Assembly: GCF_003432485.1 (NCBI RefSeq)
Contig: NZ_QVNQ01000009.1
Coordinates: 62,001-126,000, forward strand
From: Actinomadura spongiicola
Lineage (GTDB): Bacteria > Actinomycetota > Actinomycetes > Streptosporangiales > Streptosporangiaceae
Direction of reading: 5' to 3'
Length of the DNA stretch: 64,000 nt
A model generated the notes under the pieces. The model was not told the DNA's origin and searched no databases. It saw nothing but the letters and a program-made list of their open reading frames with translations. The translations under genes and the position numbers were made by a program. Every line of letters starts with the position of its first letter. Position 1 is the first letter of the stretch. Of this stretch, positions 61,491 to 64,000 are shown one piece after another.

Positions 61491-61742
61491 GTGGCCCGGG
61501 GTCCGTACCGCCACCGGCAGCCGGCGGGGAGAGAGCCGCTGGAGGCGCGCAGCCCGCTGCGGCTACGGGCGATCCTGTCCACGATCGCGCTGGTCGCGGC
61601 GACGGCGGCCGCGGTCGTGTTGGCGGTGGCCGCGCAGCGCGACGACGACGGCGGCCTCTGGACGGCGGCGGCGCTGTGCGCGGCGGTCGCCGTCGTCGCC
61701 GCGATCGACCTGGTCGTGATCGCCCGGCGGTCCAGGTCCTGA
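61491..61742 (+). CDS. Small two-helix membrane protein (DUF6343-like)
   Basis: An 83-residue protein with a basic N-terminus (ARSPLRLRAILSTI) and two helices (about 28-46 and 58-76). The RSPLRLR word and the size recall the DUF6343 family of actinomycetes, from memory. Function unknown. It starts at a GTG directly after GAGGTGAGCG and is almost joined to the PEBP-like gene, with which it is probably co-transcribed. It converges with the XRE regulator. Confidence 0.6.
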   Translation: MARGPYRHRQPAGREPLEARSPLRLRAILSTIALVAATAAAVVLAVAAQRDDDGGLWTAAALCAAVAVVAAIDLVVIARRSRS

Positions 61743-61755
61743 GCCTCGGGCGGGG

Positions 61756-62676
61756 TCAGTGCCGGTGGTCGAGGGCGGCGGCCCCGGGGTCGGCGAGCAG
61801 CCGGTCGATCCGCTCGCGGCTCCGCTCGTCGCTCGGCGTGTAGACGATGAGCCGCGTCTCCGGTGACGAGCCGACGTCCATGACGGTGGTGCGCGTCCGG
61901 ATGTGCCCGGCGGCGTGGTGGCGGAACACCCGGACGGACGGGCCCGGCGTGGCGACGTCGTGCGAGGCCCACAGCCGCGCGAACTCCGGACTGGCGTCCT
62001 GCAACCGCCGGACGAGGTTCTTCCAGCCGGGCTCACCGAGGTGCCGGCTGTAGCGGTGCCGGAACACCGCGACGTTCCCCGCCGCCGTCTCCTCCAGGTT
62101 GGCGATCGGGTTGCAGCACGGCGGCAACGTGAACGAGATCAGCAGGAAGTTCCGCTCCCCCGGGGGCGCCGCCACGACGTGCGGGAAGACGGCCGCGTAG
62201 GCGGCGTTCCAGGCGAGGACGTCGCAGCGGCCGTTGGCCACCGCCGCGGGAAGCGGGACCAGCGCGTCGACGATGCCCTGGAGGTCCTCGGGCAGGCACT
62301 CGGACTCCCCGCCCACCGTGGCGTCCGGGACCTCCGCCAGGTGGTACAGGTGCTCCCGCTCCGTGGCGTCCAGTCTCAGCGTCCGCGCCACCGCGTCCAG
62401 CACCTGGGGGCTGGCGTTGATCGGACGGCCCTGTTCCAGCCACGTGTACCAGGTGACGCCGATCCCGGCGAGCTGGGCGACCTCCTCGCGGCGCAGGCCC
62501 GGGGTGCGGCGCCGGATTCCGGGCGGCATCCCCACGTCCTCGGGCGTGATCCGCTCCCGCCTGCTCCGCAGGAACGCCGCCAGCTCGGTACGACGCGGCC
62601 GTGCCCGGGCGCGGGTGCGGCCGACGGCGCGGGAGGCGGTGTCGGAGTCCATGGTGGCGGTGTCCAGGGTGGTCAC
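61756..62676 (-). CDS. XRE-family regulator with MmyB-like ligand-binding domain
   Basis: A 306-residue regulator. The helix-turn-helix (about 27-95) is ELAAFLRSRRERITPEDVGM, RTPGLRREEVAQLAGIGVTW and YTWLEQGRPINASPQVLDAV. The C-terminal PAS-like MmyB domain (about 115-290) has VLAWNAAYAAVFPHV, NFLLISFTLPPCCNPIANLE, and HHAAGHIRTRTTVMDVGSSP. This architecture is very common in actinomycetes and usually sits beside the gene it controls. Here it is divergent from the MFS transporter at 62780, so it probably regulates that efflux gene. The long basic N-terminus before the HTH may be partly non-coding; an internal start is possible. Confidence 0.9.
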   Translation of the reverse strand: MTTLDTATMDSDTASRAVGRTRARARPRRTELAAFLRSRRERITPEDVGMPPGIRRRTPGLRREEVAQLAGIGVTWYTWLEQGRPINASPQVLDAVARTLRLDATEREHLYHLAEVPDATVGGESECLPEDLQGIVDALVPLPAAVANGRCDVLAWNAAYAAVFPHVVAAPPGERNFLLISFTLPPCCNPIANLEETAAGNVAVFRHRYSRHLGEPGWKNLVRRLQDASPEFARLWASHDVATPGPSVRVFRHHAAGHIRTRTTVMDVGSSPETRLIVYTPSDERSRERIDRLLADPGAAALDHRH

Positions 62677-62779
62677 GGGATCAAGCCTGCACCCGGTCGG
62701 CGCTCGGTGCCAGGTGCTGCCGGTACCAGGATCGGCAGGCTCTCGTTACCGGTATCCGTTTCCTCGCAGACTGCCACAT

Positions 62780-64000
62780 ATGACACAGACAACCGATCGG
62801 CGGGGGATCATTCCCGACCGGGGGTCGCGGGACGGGGCCGGTGGGGTGGCGCTGGCCGTCATCCTGCTCGGGCAGTTCATGTGCATCCTGGACACCAACA
62901 TCGTCAACGTCGCCCTGCCGACGCTGCGCGCCGACCTGCACGCGTCCGGCGCCGGGCTCCAGCTCGTGGTGGCCGGGTACATCATCGCCTTCGCGGTGCT
63001 GCTGATCACGGGGGCGCGGCTCGGTCGCCTCGCCGGCCATCGCCGCATGTACCAGGCGGGCCTCGCGGCGTTCACCGTGGCGTCGCTGGCGTGCGGGCTG
63101 GCGCCCTCCACGGGGACGCTCGTGGGCTTCCGCTTCCTCCAGGGGGCCGCGGCGGCGCTGCTGACACCGCAGGTGATGTCCATGATCCAGCGGAGCTTCA
63201 CCGGCGCGGCGCGGGGGCGGGCGATCGGGCTGTACACGGCGACCATCGGGGGCGGCGTCGTGGTCGGGCAGGTGGCCGGGGGCGTGCTGGTGAGCGCGGA
63301 CCTGTTCGGCGCGGGCTGGCGGACGGTCTTCCTGGTGAACGTGCCGATCGGTGCCGCGCTGCTGCTCGCCGGGCCGCGCGTCCTGCCGCGCGACGAGCCC
63401 CGGTCGCGCGGTGCGGGGGTGCGCGGCGAGCTGGACGTCGCGGGGCTGCTGACGTTGAGCCCGGCGGTGCTGCTGTTCGTCGTCCCGCTGATCATGGGGC
63501 ATGAGCTGGGCTGGCCGGCGTGGGGGTGGGCGTCGCTGGCGGCGAGCGTCGTGTTCGTGGCCGCCTTCGTCCTCGTGGAGCGGCGGTTCGCGGCCACGGG
63601 CGGACGGCCGCTGCTCTCGGCCCGGGTGCTCCGGGCGCCGCTGCTGGCACCGGCCTGTGTCGCGCTCCTGTTCGGGCCGGGGAGCTGGGGGGCGTTCCTG
63701 TTCACCACGACGCTGCACCTCCAGGGCGGGAGGAACCTGTCGCCGGTGGAGTCGGGGCTCGCGTTCGTGCCGTGCGTCCTGGCGTACGCGCTGGTCGGGC
63801 TGACCTGGCAGCGGCTGCCCGACCGCCTGCACCGTGCCGCGGTCCCCGTCGGGTTCGTCGTCGCCGCGGCCGGCTACGCGTGGCTCGGGCCGCTCGGCGG
63901 GGGCGGCGTGGCCTACGAGGCGCTGACGGCGGTCATCGGGATGGGCCTCGGCGTCATGTCGATCACGATGACGGTCGCGCTGGCGCACGTCCCGGCCCGC
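62780..64000 (+). CDS. MFS transporter, DHA2-like drug efflux family (3' end outside window)
   Basis: The first 407 residues of a major facilitator transporter. Helix 1 with the motif QFMCILDTNIVNVALPTL is the DHA2-type motif D1, RLGRLAGHRRMYQAGL is the cytoplasmic motif A after helix 2, and ATIGGGVVVGQVAGGVLVS resembles motif C of drug antiporters. About eleven helices are visible before the window ends, so a 14-helix protein is expected. Cargo unknown. The 103-base divergent gap to the XRE regulator contains the perfect palindrome TACCGGTA (62747-62754) and a nearby GGTACC, possible operator parts. Confidence 0.9.
   Translation, partial: MTQTTDRRGIIPDRGSRDGAGGVALAVILLGQFMCILDTNIVNVALPTLRADLHASGAGLQLVVAGYIIAFAVLLITGARLGRLAGHRRMYQAGLAAFTVASLACGLAPSTGTLVGFRFLQGAAAALLTPQVMSMIQRSFTGAARGRAIGLYTATIGGGVVVGQVAGGVLVSADLFGAGWRTVFLVNVPIGAALLLAGPRVLPRDEPRSRGAGVRGELDVAGLLTLSPAVLLFVVPLIMGHELGWPAWGWASLAASVVFVAAFVLVERRFAATGGRPLLSARVLRAPLLAPACVALLFGPGSWGAFLFTTTLHLQGGRNLSPVESGLAFVPCVLAYALVGLTWQRLPDRLHRAAVPVGFVVAAAGYAWLGPLGGGGVAYEALTAVIGMGLGVMSITMTVALAHVPAR

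Overview
The window is very GC-rich DNA with the gene style of a filamentous actinomycete. Family content (a DUF5999 protein, a GarA/FtsR/DUF151/MerR cluster, DUF881 and small-basic-protein genes, a mannose-1-phosphate guanylyltransferase fusion, and TAnnnT promoters) points to Actinomycetia. A Thermomonosporaceae (Actinomadura-like) host is my best guess, by inference only. Genes are dense and often overlap by the 4-base ATGA or GTGA pattern. No rRNA, tRNA, insertion sequence, phage gene or CRISPR array was recognised. Both ends are cut inside genes: a TetR-type regulator on the left and an MFS transporter on the right.

Layout. 0-6 kb: end of a TetR regulator, a lutABC L-lactate oxidation operon, a DUF5999 mini-protein, an alpha/beta hydrolase, a PPOX-fold protein and a TPR protein. 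6-18 kb, mostly minus strand: gcvP behind a tandem glycine riboswitch, a large flippase-like protein with a degenerate kinase domain, and a conserved actinobacterial core block (MerR, DUF151 nuclease, ftsR, garA, DUF881, small basic protein, DUF881). 17.7-27.5 kb: an accessory block with a two-component system and a divergent MMPL transporter, a LysE exporter and a divergent MocR regulator, a fused ABC-2 transporter, and a MOCOS-like class V aminotransferase. 27.5-30.7 kb: a mannose-1-phosphate guanylyltransferase/phosphomannomutase fusion overlapping a CDP-alcohol phosphatidyltransferase. From memory of related genomes these two usually adjoin the DUF881 genes, so the accessory block seems to split a conserved cluster.

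30.9-43.6 kb: a receptor Ser/Thr kinase, an orphan NarL-type histidine kinase, an Mth938-like protein, thiC under a TPP riboswitch, a TetR regulator, a metallophosphoesterase, a divergent ArsR-like regulator and membrane hydrolase with a clear operator array, a DUF1772 protein, and a divergent NmrA-like oxidoreductase and AraC regulator. 43.6-48.8 kb: a sugar phosphotransferase operon with a GntR/UTRA regulator, UlaA-type EIIC, EIIB, EIIA and a SIS-domain sugar isomerase, divergent from a PfkB kinase. No dedicated ascorbate-pathway enzyme is present, so the substrate is unknown. This is the best candidate here for an undescribed pathway.

48.8-64 kb: a small EF-hand protein, pgi, a branched-chain amino-acid-type ABC importer with a LivM-LivG fusion, a single-chain E1 alpha/beta 2-oxoacid dehydrogenase, an aldehyde dehydrogenase and a LysR regulator (together a plausible uptake-and-oxidation island), then small membrane proteins, a PEBP-like protein, and an XRE regulator divergent from a DHA2-type MFS transporter.

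Starts were chosen from Shine-Dalgarno spacing, overlap with the upstream stop, or a -10 element placed 6-7 bases before the start codon. At least five genes appear to use that last, leaderless arrangement.
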